This document shows positions 16,166 through 24,572 of a DNA stretch of 64,000 nucleotides, piece after piece. The notes under the pieces are model-generated. The model worked only from the letters and a program-made list of their open reading frames with translations, did not search any database and was not told the origin of the DNA. The stretch's first letter is position 1, and each line of letters starts with the position of its first letter. Both the position numbers and the translations under genes were made by a program. The DNA is from Arthrobacter sp. StoSoilB5 (GTDB lineage Bacteria; Actinomycetota; Actinomycetes; Actinomycetales; Micrococcaceae). The DNA is taken from contig NZ_AP024646.1 of the NCBI RefSeq assembly GCF_019977235.1, forward strand, positions 372,001 to 436,000. Direction: 5' to 3'.

Positions 16166-17608
16166 CTACTTGATGCCCAACAGCTCCTCCACAGTTCCGA
16201 TCCCGAAGAACAGCAGGAACGCCGCTGCAACGGCCCACATGAGCGGGTGGACTTCCCGCGCCCGGCCCTGGAACGAACGGATAAGGACGTAGGAGATGAA
16301 GCCTGCGCCGAGGCCGTTGGCAATGGAGTACGTGAAAGGCATGAGGGCGATGGTCAGGAACGCGGGAATGCCGACGCCCCAGTCCTGCCAGTCGATCTTC
16401 CCCACCTGGGACACCATCATGAAGCCCACAACCACCAGCGCAGGAGCGACGGCCTCGAACGGGACAAGGTTGATGAGCGGCGTGAAGAACATCGCCACCA
16501 GGAAGAGCAAGCCCGTGACAATGGAGGCGAGGCCAGTGCGGGCACCTTCGCCAATACCCGCGCCCGACTCGACGAAGATCTGGTTGGACGAAACGGATGC
16601 GCCGCCGCCGACGATTGCCCCGAGGGCATCAACCTGGAGGACGCGGTCCACGTTGGGAATGTTGCCGTGCTCGTCCACGGTTCCGGCCTCGTTGGCCAGG
16701 CCCACCATGGTGCCCATGGCGTCGAAGAAGATGCTGAGGAGGATCACGAAAGCCAGCAGCGCGGCGGCCACGAAACCGAGGTGCTCAAAGGCGCCGAAGG
16801 GGTTGGCTTTACCAATCAAGGAGAGGTCCGGAGCGCCCCATTCGGAAAGTGTGGGAGCCACGAGGGACCAGCCGCGAGGGTTGACGTTCTTGCCGTCGAA
16901 GCTTGGGCCAATATGGAGCGTGAATTCGAGGATGGCGGCCAGGGCAGTGGAGACCACGATGCCGATCAGGATCGCGCCGCGGACCTTTCGCACTACCAAC
17001 GCGATGGTCAGGATCAGGCCGACAGCGAAAACCAACGTAGGCCACCCCATCAGCTTGCCGTCCACACCCAGGCCGAGCGGGACAGTGGTGCCCGCGGCAT
17101 CCGGGATGCGCCGGACAAAGCCTGCGTTGACAAGGCCTATCAGGGCGATGAAGAGGCCAATGCCCACCACGATTGCCGTCTTGAGAGCTTCCGGGACGGC
17201 TTTGAAAACGGCCGTGCGGAATCCGGTGAGGACCAGGATCAGCATGGTGACGCCCGAAAGCACCACAAGGCCCATCATGTCCGGCCACGTCAGCTCCGGG
17301 TGGGAGGCAACTGTCACCGCTACGAATGCGTTCACGCCAAGGCCAGTTGCCACGGCGAAGGGGTGCTTCGCCCAAGCGCCCATGAGGATGGTGAGGATAC
17401 CGGCCACAAAGGCCGTAGTGGCCGCGACGGCCGTGAAGCCGAGCGAAGCTCCGCTGGAGTCTGCCCCGGAAAGGATCAGCGGGTTCAGCACAACGATGTA
17501 GCTCATGGCAAAGAAGGTGGCGAATCCGCCACGTATTTCCCGCGAGTACGTGGAACCGCGTTCGGAGATCTTGAAGTAACGGTCGATTGCAGAACCTTGT
17601 TTAAGCAT
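16166..17608 (-). CDS. NCS2-family purine permease, AzgA type
   Basis: A 480-residue membrane protein starting at ATG 17608. The N-terminal REIRGGFATFFAMSYIVVLNP and the internal ATGLGVNAFVAV segment are typical of the AzgA-like branch, which transports adenine, guanine and hypoxanthine by proton symport. About 12 to 14 hydrophobic segments are present. It precedes hutG on the same strand with an 83-base gap, so the two may be co-transcribed. Whether it carries a purine or an imidazole compound of the hut pathway cannot be decided from sequence. Confidence 0.9.
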   Translation of the reverse strand: MLKQGSAIDRYFKISERGSTYSREIRGGFATFFAMSYIVVLNPLILSGADSSGASLGFTAVAATTAFVAGILTILMGAWAKHPFAVATGLGVNAFVAVTVASHPELTWPDMMGLVVLSGVTMLILVLTGFRTAVFKAVPEALKTAIVVGIGLFIALIGLVNAGFVRRIPDAAGTTVPLGLGVDGKLMGWPTLVFAVGLILTIALVVRKVRGAILIGIVVSTALAAILEFTLHIGPSFDGKNVNPRGWSLVAPTLSEWGAPDLSLIGKANPFGAFEHLGFVAAALLAFVILLSIFFDAMGTMVGLANEAGTVDEHGNIPNVDRVLQVDALGAIVGGGASVSSNQIFVESGAGIGEGARTGLASIVTGLLFLVAMFFTPLINLVPFEAVAPALVVVGFMMVSQVGKIDWQDWGVGIPAFLTIALMPFTYSIANGLGAGFISYVLIRSFQGRAREVHPLMWAVAAAFLLFFGIGTVEELLGIK

Positions 17609-17721
17609 GAAGGTCTCCGGGGATCGGGGGAGTTTGCTCTCAAATCCTATGCCCGCCAATGTGGGCCGCTGGGACGATTCGCCTAGTCTGTAAGGAAGCC
17701 AACACTAGGAGAAACCGCCCC

Positions 17722-18345
17722 ATGCGTACCATCCGCCCGCTTCTGGCCGCCGTCGTCGCCGCGCTGGCTTTCGCTTCAGCGTTGCTGTTTGCCGCCGCCC
17801 CGGCCTCCGCCCACGACGTCGCCGAATCAACAAACCCGGCGAACGGTGCCCGGGTGACTGAAGTGCCGGCGTCGGTATCCATCACGTTCAACAACCGGCC
17901 GCTGGCCATCGGCTCGGGTGTGACTGTCACCTCTGGTGGCGAAAACTGGGCGGACGGCGCAGTGGAAATCATCGACAACATGGCCGTGCAGAAACTTCGG
18001 CAGGGTGCTCCGGCCGGCGAATACACGGTGGTCTGGCGCGTGGTCAGCTCCGACTCGCACCCCATCGAGGGCACCTTTACGTTTACGGCATCCGGGACAA
18101 GCACGACGACGGCGAGCGGCCAGGCAGGTGCCTCCCAGTCGGCTTCGGTGGCTGTTCCGACGGCGGGCACGGCGGCCCCCGGTACCGAAAACATTGAGCC
18201 GGCTCCGGCCGCTTCCCAGCCCTTCCCCTGGAGCATCGTTGGCCTCGCCGTGGTGGCGATTGCCCTGGTGATCTTCCTCGCTGTTACAGCCCGGAAGAAA
18301 CTCGCGGTTCCCAACGACCCGGATGGCGAAAATTCCCCGGAATAA
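17722..18345 (+). CDS. CopC-domain exported protein with C-terminal membrane anchor
   Basis: A 207-residue protein starting at ATG 17722. Residues 1-32 form a Sec signal peptide ending in APASAHD. The mature N-terminal histidine (AHDVAESTNPANG) and a second histidine in SSDSHPIEGTFTF match the copper ligands of CopC/YcnJ-like domains. A Thr/Ala/Pro-rich linker leads to one transmembrane helix near residues 172-192 and a basic tail. It is therefore tethered outside the membrane and likely binds copper. No CopD is adjacent. It diverges from the purine permease gene. Confidence 0.88.
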   Translation: MRTIRPLLAAVVAALAFASALLFAAAPASAHDVAESTNPANGARVTEVPASVSITFNNRPLAIGSGVTVTSGGENWADGAVEIIDNMAVQKLRQGAPAGEYTVVWRVVSSDSHPIEGTFTFTASGTSTTTASGQAGASQSASVAVPTAGTAAPGTENIEPAPAASQPFPWSIVGLAVVAIALVIFLAVTARKKLAVPNDPDGENSPE

Positions 18346-18492
18346 CAAGGTTTTCTACATACTTGCGAAGATCTCGAAATGGTCACCGCGACACGCCAAA
18401 ACTGAACTTCTCGTTACGTAAATGTGACTTTGAGATGATCTTCCTGTACGGTTGTACCTGTGCCTGTTCCACGTAGCGGGCACTTCCGGCCT

Positions 18493-18676
18493 GATTGCCT
18501 AGCTCTGCCGCAGTCCGGAATCCGTTCGCAGACAAACCTACGGCAGAGACGGGGAACCCATTTTGGCCCGCTTTCAGAGCGCGCCTTGGGGTGAAGTCAC
18601 GAAGCTTCCGCTGAACAGCGGGGGATAGTGGCCGGGTGACTCCCATCCGAATCCGACAGCTAACCTCGCAGGCATC
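18493..18676 (+). promoter_or_regulatory. ydaO-type c-di-AMP riboswitch
   Basis: The 5' leader of the NlpC/P60 gene contains the conserved ydaO blocks in order: CGCAGTCCGGAATCCG, GACGGGGAACCCA, CTTGGGGTGAA and CCGACAGCTAACCTCGCAGG. TGCCT near 18496-18500 can pair with AGGCA near 18670-18674 to close the outer stem, and TCTGCCG (18504-18510) pairs with CGGCAGA (18541-18547). In actinobacteria this class controls cell-wall hydrolases such as NlpC/P60 and Rpf proteins, and usually turns them off when c-di-AMP binds. It ends 15 bases before the start codon and leaves the GGGAGAGG ribosome site just outside. Confidence 0.93.
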
Positions 18677-18691
18677 GGGAGAGGCTCTTTC

Positions 18692-19456
18692 ATGTCTTCA
18701 CGCATTCTTCGCGGCCGTCGTAAGGCGGACAGCGTACGTCCTAATCCGTTCATCTCAATCTCCAAGGCCGTTGCCAGCAACGCCTCGGGCGCAGGTCGCC
18801 AGGCCGCTGTCATCGCAGCAGCTTCGGGCCTCGTCCTTACGGGTTCCATTGCTGCCCACGCAGCAGAAACCCCTGTTCAGCGCGACTCCAGCCCTGCTAC
18901 GGTCGCCGAGACCGTCACCGAGGGTCCCACCAAGGTTGTTACGGCCGCATCCACGGCCAAGGTCAACTTCGAGCGCCCTGCGGTTGCTTCCGTAGCGGCT
19001 CCCGTTATTGAAAAGCCGGCGCCCGTTGCTCCGGCCCCGGCGGCCAAGGCTCCTGCGACCGCTACCGTTCAGGCGGCGGCAACCACTGCTGCCGCTCCCG
19101 TCGCGGCTGCCCCTGCTGCTGCAGCTCCGGCTGTTGGTGGCATTAACGCTGCCATGGTCGCCTCGGCTTACGCCCAGATCGGCATCTTCCAGGACTGCAC
19201 CGCGATGGTCGAAAGGGCCCTCGGCTCCGCAGGCATTCCGGTTGGCGACCTCGCACCCATGCAGTTCATGAACTACGGCAAGGTTGTCAGCGACCCCCAG
19301 CCCGGTGACATGATCGTCCAGTCCGGCCACGTAGCTATCTACATCGGCAACGGCCAGGCCATCAGCGGTGGCATCAACGGTAACCAGACGGGCATCCACC
19401 CGATCAGCTGGCTTACCGCAACAGGCCCCATCACGTACGTACGCGCTGGCGCCTAA
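18692..19456 (+). CDS. NlpC/P60-family secreted peptidoglycan hydrolase under c-di-AMP riboswitch control
   Basis: A 254-residue exported protein. A long signal region (about residues 25-55, ending at SIAAHAAE) is followed by a low-complexity Ala/Pro/Val linker (about 60-150) and a C-terminal NlpC/P60 domain. The catalytic cysteine is Cys169 in FQDCTAMVERAL and the histidine is His213 in SGHVAIYIG. The family cleaves peptide cross-links of the cell wall. No lytic transglycosylase or LysM domain is attached. The gene is monocistronic, between the riboswitch and a terminator. Confidence 0.92.
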   Translation: MSSRILRGRRKADSVRPNPFISISKAVASNASGAGRQAAVIAAASGLVLTGSIAAHAAETPVQRDSSPATVAETVTEGPTKVVTAASTAKVNFERPAVASVAAPVIEKPAPVAPAPAAKAPATATVQAAATTAAAPVAAAPAAAAPAVGGINAAMVASAYAQIGIFQDCTAMVERALGSAGIPVGDLAPMQFMNYGKVVSDPQPGDMIVQSGHVAIYIGNGQAISGGINGNQTGIHPISWLTATGPITYVRAGA

Positions 19457-19473
19457 GCTTCACGCTCCAGCTC

Positions 19474-19525
19474 AAAAGGCCGATGCCTTCGAGGACCAAA
19501 GTCTTCGAAGGCATCGGCCTTTTTT
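19474..19525 (+). terminator. rho-independent terminator after the NlpC/P60 gene
   Basis: AAAAGGCCGATGCCTTCGA pairs with TCGAAGGCATCGGCCTTTT around a 13-base loop and ends in a T-run. It starts 17 bases after the stop. The A-run on the left could also serve the flavoprotein gene converging from the right. Confidence 0.92.
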
Positions 19526-19622
19526 CGTAACCGGCCCTTTAGCAATCGACCCTTTACGTACCGCTCTTTTGAGTTAATTTTTGTTCGTTTAAGGCAAGGA
19601 CTGAACTGGCCTTCGGTGGTTT

Positions 19623-20315
19623 CTACGCCAGGGCGATGCCCGGCCCAGCTGGGAGAGCCACCTTGGATGAGATCGCTTGCCCCACGGCTTTGGCTTGCCG
19701 GAGTACTTCCTTGGGCGTGGGGGTGATGAGTTCGCCAACGCCCACCAAGTGCATGCCGACGGCACGCATGGCTGCCACGAGGTTCTGGCCAATGGCGATT
19801 CCGAGATCGGCCAGCATGCGGCGCAGTTGACTCTGGGCGCAGCGCGTCACCACAATGTGGTCGGCCAGGAGGACTCCACTGGCCGTATGCACGGCCCATT
19901 GCCGTGGGGTGGATTCAAGCGGCCCGTAAACACTTAGCCCGGCCTTGAGGCTGGCCGTGTTCAGGCTCGCTGCGAGTCCATATCCAAGTTGCAGCGTGGA
20001 GTCTCCACCGAGGAAGTCCAGGCGAACAGCGCGTGTGGTGTTGCGGACATCCAGATGGTGGCTGGCGGCGTAGTTGCGCAAGTGGCGCAGGATCTCGTTG
20101 CGTTCCTGCATTGCTGCGGGGTCGGCAGCGTCGCAGCGTTGGAGCATTCCCGTATGGACTGATGGTCCGGTGGCCGATAAAGCACCAAAGCCGTCCAGCA
20201 CGATGGAACCCACGCCATAGCGGCTGAGCTCGCTGGCAACAGCCAACCCGGAGAGGCCGGTGCCGATCACCACGGTGGTAGTCCGTTCCGTGACGGAATC
20301 AGGAGTGAGTGACAC
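19623..20315 (-). CDS. small FAD/NAD(P)-binding Rossmann protein
   Basis: A 230-residue protein starting at GTG 20315, chosen because AAGGAGGAA lies just upstream; the frame is open further. The N-terminal VVIGTGLSGLAVASELSRYG is a dinucleotide-binding GxGxxG fold, probably for FAD. The protein is much shorter than usual flavin oxidoreductases and shows no clear substrate domain. A middle segment (CDAADPAAMQERNEILRHLRNYA) is helical. I cannot assign a reaction. It converges on the NlpC/P60 gene. Confidence 0.7.
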   Translation of the reverse strand: MSLTPDSVTERTTTVVIGTGLSGLAVASELSRYGVGSIVLDGFGALSATGPSVHTGMLQRCDAADPAAMQERNEILRHLRNYAASHHLDVRNTTRAVRLDFLGGDSTLQLGYGLAASLNTASLKAGLSVYGPLESTPRQWAVHTASGVLLADHIVVTRCAQSQLRRMLADLGIAIGQNLVAAMRAVGMHLVGVGELITPTPKEVLRQAKAVGQAISSKVALPAGPGIALA

Positions 20316-20394
20316 TGCTTGGGTTCCTCCTTGACGTGTGTGCCTTTCAGCAGCGCGTGGGATCGCGTCCGAGTTCCCCAAGCGGCCGCAAATA

Positions 20395-20434
20395 AATGGC
20401 CGGATTGTGTCCTGGGACACTTTTGCCGGCCATT
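20395..20434. promoter_or_regulatory. nested inverted repeat upstream of the flavoprotein gene
   Basis: Outer arms AATGGCCGG (20395-20403) and CCGGCCATT (20426-20434) enclose a second perfect dyad, GTGTCC-TG-GGACAC (20407-20420). It lies 80 bases upstream of the minus-strand flavoprotein start, inside the 427-bp gap before the universal stress gene. It may be an operator or a leader hairpin. I see no gene in the rest of 20316-20742. Confidence 0.5.
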
Positions 20435-20742
20435 CGGTGACTCGAACACTACCGAACTTTTTCTGCCATGGATAGCCTCGGCGACTGCGTGTTTTGGATG
20501 TTCATCGGCAGCGCAATCCAGAGGTCGATGAAGGTGTCGAAAACCGAGCCCGGACCGTTATGCACATAGCCCAAAGTCGCCTTGATTCGGTAATGCCAAC
20601 CGAGAATAGTGGGCATTGGAAGGAGAACCCGCGGGTTTCTTCGGCCCCGGCTATTGGTTGCACACCAGCAAGGGAACACCGGTACGGAGAACCTCTGGCA
20701 GAATGGCCGGAACATCAAGCAGTAGGTGGAGAGGCGGGCCCA

Positions 20743-21780
20743 ATGGACCAGCACGGCAGACACATTGAAGAACCACGGGACGGCGAGGACCAAGCAGTGG
20801 CGCCTGGTGGAATCGTCGTCGGAGTGGACGGTTCCGAGCATGGTCAATGCGCCCTGGTTTGGGCTGCTCGTGAGGCGGAACGCCGCCAGCTTCCCCTGCA
20901 TATAGTCACGGCGTATTCGGTGCCCATCTTCGCAGCATCCGGCCTCGACGGCGGATACGCCACCGTAGACGATTCTGTGATCCGCGAGGGCGCGGAAGCC
21001 ATCGTCAAGCAGGCCATGGATAAGGTCTCGGGTTACAACATCGATGTCGATGCGTCTGTGGAGAACGGCGATGCCGCGGGTGTCCTCCTGGATCTCTCCG
21101 CGAACGCCGCGCTCCTGGTCTTTGGCAGCCGTGGCCGCGGCGGCTTCGTCGGGCGTCTCCTGGGTTCGGTCAGCAGCGCCTTGCCTGCCCACGCTAAATG
21201 CCCTACCGTGACGGTCCCGCTCTACTGCGCCGACCGTTTGGGTGAGAACACCGCGGACAAGCACATCAAGGCTGAGCACGCCAAGGCCGGGCCGCGCACG
21301 GTGGAAAACGTCGTAGCAGTGGGCGTGGACGGTTCCGAACAAGCCCGCGTCGCCGTCCTCGAGGCAGCCGAACAAGCCCAGCGGATGGGGGCCAAGCTCC
21401 GCGTCATATGCGCAGTCCCGCAGTACAGCGGCTCCTTGGCCTGGGTGCCGGCACCCTTGGACCGCGATGCCTTGTTTGCGGACATCAAAGTGCAGTTGGA
21501 TGCAGGTGCCGCCTGGCTTCGCAGCCATTTTCCCCAGCTGCCTCTGGAAACCGAGCTGAGGGACGGCTCACCCGTTGACGTCCTGGTTGAGGCCAGCCGC
21601 GGGGTGGAGCTGGTTGTCCTCGGTACGCGGGGCCGCGGTGGTTTCGCGGGCATGCTCCTTGGTTCCACCTCCGATGGCGTTCTCCATCACGCCAAGGGGC
21701 CGGTCCTCGTTGTTCCGGACCGCGAGGATCCGCGACTCGCGGACCGTCCCAAATTCGGACCCATGCTCGGCGCGGCTTAG
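20743..21780 (+). CDS. tandem universal stress protein
   Basis: A 345-residue cytoplasmic protein starting at ATG 20743 after GGTGGAGAGG. It has two UspA domains. The first begins IVVGVDGSEHGQCALVWAA and ends in the ATP loop GSRGRGGFVGRLLGSVS. The second begins VAVGVDGSEQARVAVLEAA and ends in GTRGRGGFAGMLLGSTS. Both loops fit the G-x2-G-x9-GS nucleotide-binding pattern. Its stop lies 20 bases before the PEP-synthase-like gene, so they are probably co-transcribed. Tandem Usp proteins of actinobacteria often respond to hypoxia or stasis; that role is not shown here. Confidence 0.92.
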   Translation: MDQHGRHIEEPRDGEDQAVAPGGIVVGVDGSEHGQCALVWAAREAERRQLPLHIVTAYSVPIFAASGLDGGYATVDDSVIREGAEAIVKQAMDKVSGYNIDVDASVENGDAAGVLLDLSANAALLVFGSRGRGGFVGRLLGSVSSALPAHAKCPTVTVPLYCADRLGENTADKHIKAEHAKAGPRTVENVVAVGVDGSEQARVAVLEAAEQAQRMGAKLRVICAVPQYSGSLAWVPAPLDRDALFADIKVQLDAGAAWLRSHFPQLPLETELRDGSPVDVLVEASRGVELVVLGTRGRGGFAGMLLGSTSDGVLHHAKGPVLVVPDREDPRLADRPKFGPMLGAA

Positions 21781-21800
21781 AGCGCTGGCGCGCACCGCCC

Positions 21801-24572
21801 ATGGATAACCAGCAGCCTGGGAAACACCGGCAGGAAAACAATGCGGGCCCGGATGTAAACGCCCCGGTGTTCATTCGGGATATTGCCGACATCCGGGCGG
21901 ACATGCTCCCCGAGGTAGGCGGCAAGGCTGCCAATCTCGGCGAGTTGAGTGCCGCCCGCCTGCCGGTGCCGCCAGGTTTTTGTCTCACAACGTCCGCCTA
22001 CCGCTACGCCCTCTCAGCGATTGGGATGGAGGACGTCGTTGCACTTCTGCAGGACGTCGCGGCATCTGACCTGGACGAACTCAATAGGCTCGCGGCCCGG
22101 GCGAGGTCGTTGGTGCTCGACGCCGGAGTACCCACCGACGTCGCCGAGTCGGTCCGGGCGGCGTATCAAAAGTTGGGAGACGCCGCCCCCGTCGCTGTGC
22201 GGTCCTCCGCCACTGCCGAAGACCTGCCCTTCGCCAGTTTTGCCGGGCAGCAGGACACCTTCCTGAACGTGGTGGGAGAAGAGGCAGTCCTTGACGCTGT
22301 AAGCCGGTGTTGGGCATCGCTCTGGACGGACCGCGCGGTGAGCTACCGGACAACCAACGGGATTGACCACGCAACGGTGACGCTGGCCGTGGTTGTCCAG
22401 GAAATGGTGGATTCTGCCACAGCCGGAGTGATGTTCACGGCCAACCCTGTCACCGGACGGCGCCGTGAAGCTGTAATCGATGCCAGCCCTGGCCTGGGCG
22501 AGGCCGTGGTGTCAGGTGCCGTTAATCCCGATCAATACGTGGTTGATACGCAGAGCAACTCCATCCTGAAGCGGACGCTGGGTGACCGGCAGGTGGAGAT
22601 CCGTTCGCTTGCAGGTGGGGGCACCGAACGTATTGGGGGGCCCGGCCGTGCCGGGGAGGCAGGGAACCACGGGGTTCTCCCGTGTCTCAACGATGACCAG
22701 ATCCGGGCGCTGGCCGCCTTGGGAAGGCGGGTGGAAGCCCACTATGGAGCGCCACAGGATACCGAATGGGCCATCGATTCGTCCGGGAAGCTGTGGCTCA
22801 CGCAGGCAAGACCCATCACCACCCTCTATCCGCTGAATTCCCGCCTCCCGGCGACTCCCGGCGAGCACGCTTTCCTGAACTTCAGTCTCGCCCAGGGCCT
22901 CACCAGGCCACTGACGCCCATGGGGTTGGCGGGTATCCGACTGTTAGCCTCCAGTGTTGCCCGCAGGGCTGCGTTCGACGTCCCCGATCCAAGGTCCGGG
23001 CCCTCGCCCTACCATGAGGTCGGGCAGAGGATCTTCTTCGACTTCACGTCCGTGTTGCGCAGCAGGGTGGGCCGGGCAATCGTGCCACGGATTTTTGACA
23101 TCATGGAGGCCCGTTCGGCGGCGGTGATTCGTGGCCTTTTCGATGACCCGCGGTTTTCCGTGACCATCAAGACTCCGATAAAACTCATCAGGCACGTTGC
23201 CCCTGTTGCGGCGAAGTACCGCGTTCCGGAGACGGTGATCCGGGCCCTTTTCCGTCCCGATGCTGCAATGAAGCGCCAAAAGCAGCTTGAGGCAGAACTC
23301 CACGATGCCCTCCGGGTGCCGGAGGGCATCACCGCCCATCAGCGAATTGCACACGTGCAGAGAATCCTGGGGGAGGAAGTATTCGCAACGGTTCCCCAAG
23401 TCCTGCCCCTTCCTGTTCTGGGCTTTGCGATGCTTGGACTCGTCCGGAAAGTGTTGGGCGAGCAAGCCTCCTGGGACCAACTCCAAACAGTCATTCGTGG
23501 GTTGCCCAACAACGTCACCACCGAGATGGACCTTGCCCTGTGGCAGCTTGCCAAGGACATCAGGGATGACCCGGAGGCCTTGGCCTTCCTGAGCTACCCC
23601 ACACTCGAGGAACTCGTTCAGCAATACAAGGACAGAGCCTTACCAGCAGTTGCGCAATCCGGGCTGGAGGCTTTCCTGCGCACCTATGGGCACAGGGCTG
23701 TGGCAGAGATCGACCTTGGAATGCCCCGATGGTCGGATGACCCCACACACATTCTCGGCGTCGTGGTCAACTATCTTCGTCTCGAGCACAGCGCGGACGC
23801 ACCAGACCAGCAGTTCGAGAGAGCCGCACAGGAGGCAGACGAACAGGTAGCGAGACTCATTGCACGGGCAAGGGCAAAGAGTCCGCTCCACGCCAAGCTG
23901 GTCCGCACGGCGTTGGACCGTACGCGCAGGTTTGCCGGGATGAGGGAGCTGCCCAAATACAACCTCGTCCTCGGCTTGGCTTCGGCAAGGGAACAGCTGT
24001 CGCTGGTCGGAGCAGAACTGGCAGAGGCAGGGCGGATTGAACGCGCCGAGGATATCTTCTTCCTGGACCTCAACGAAGTAGAGACTGCCTTGGCTGGCAA
24101 CAAGCTCCACCAGCTCGTGGCAGATCGCCGCGCAGACTACGCGCAGGAGCTGAGGCGCAGGCATATTCCGCGGGTACTGCTCTCTGACGGCACAGAACCC
24201 GAAGCGACTGCTGCGGCGGGCGGAACCCCAGGCGCCCCGGGCGCCCTCTCCGGCAGTCCGGCGTCGGCGGGCGTCATCACAGCCCCTGCGCGGGTCATCA
24301 TGGACCCCGTCGGTGCCCATCTGGAGCCGGGCGAAATCCTGGTAGCGCCCTCCACCGACCCCGGCTGGACACCGTTGTTCCTCACCGCGGGCGGCCTGGT
24401 CATGGAAATGGGCGGTCCCAACTCCCATGGCGCTGTAGTGGCCCGCGAATATGGCATACCGGCCGTGGTGGGCGTGCCCGACGCAACCCTGCGGATCAGC
24501 TCAGGCCAGATCATCACTGTGGATGGAGCAGCAGGAACGGTAATTACAACACCAAGTGACGCACCCCGTTAG
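21801..24572 (+). CDS. PEP-synthase / rifampin-phosphotransferase-like dikinase
   Basis: A 923-residue protein with three parts. Residues about 25-345 form an ATP-grasp pyruvate phosphate dikinase N-domain (VGGKAANLGEL, VAVRSSATAEDLPFASFAGQ, LWLTQARPITT). A middle domain of about 450 residues is unlike PEP synthase. The C-terminal swivelling domain carries the phospho-histidine His876 in GGPNSHGAVVAREYGIP. This order and length match rifampin phosphotransferases (Rph) as well as PEP-synthase-like proteins of unknown substrate. The ribosome site is weak. Its stop overlaps the convergent exporter gene by four bases. Antibiotic resistance is possible but not shown. Confidence 0.85.
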   Translation: MDNQQPGKHRQENNAGPDVNAPVFIRDIADIRADMLPEVGGKAANLGELSAARLPVPPGFCLTTSAYRYALSAIGMEDVVALLQDVAASDLDELNRLAARARSLVLDAGVPTDVAESVRAAYQKLGDAAPVAVRSSATAEDLPFASFAGQQDTFLNVVGEEAVLDAVSRCWASLWTDRAVSYRTTNGIDHATVTLAVVVQEMVDSATAGVMFTANPVTGRRREAVIDASPGLGEAVVSGAVNPDQYVVDTQSNSILKRTLGDRQVEIRSLAGGGTERIGGPGRAGEAGNHGVLPCLNDDQIRALAALGRRVEAHYGAPQDTEWAIDSSGKLWLTQARPITTLYPLNSRLPATPGEHAFLNFSLAQGLTRPLTPMGLAGIRLLASSVARRAAFDVPDPRSGPSPYHEVGQRIFFDFTSVLRSRVGRAIVPRIFDIMEARSAAVIRGLFDDPRFSVTIKTPIKLIRHVAPVAAKYRVPETVIRALFRPDAAMKRQKQLEAELHDALRVPEGITAHQRIAHVQRILGEEVFATVPQVLPLPVLGFAMLGLVRKVLGEQASWDQLQTVIRGLPNNVTTEMDLALWQLAKDIRDDPEALAFLSYPTLEELVQQYKDRALPAVAQSGLEAFLRTYGHRAVAEIDLGMPRWSDDPTHILGVVVNYLRLEHSADAPDQQFERAAQEADEQVARLIARARAKSPLHAKLVRTALDRTRRFAGMRELPKYNLVLGLASAREQLSLVGAELAEAGRIERAEDIFFLDLNEVETALAGNKLHQLVADRRADYAQELRRRHIPRVLLSDGTEPEATAAAGGTPGAPGALSGSPASAGVITAPARVIMDPVGAHLEPGEILVAPSTDPGWTPLFLTAGGLVMEMGGPNSHGAVVAREYGIPAVVGVPDATLRISSGQIITVDGAAGTVITTPSDAPR

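Noticed and set aside
16247..17686. 479-residue open frame antisense to the purine permease
   Set aside because: Its composition (runs of Asp, His, Glu and Gly) is that of an antisense reading of a membrane protein. The permease has diagnostic family motifs.
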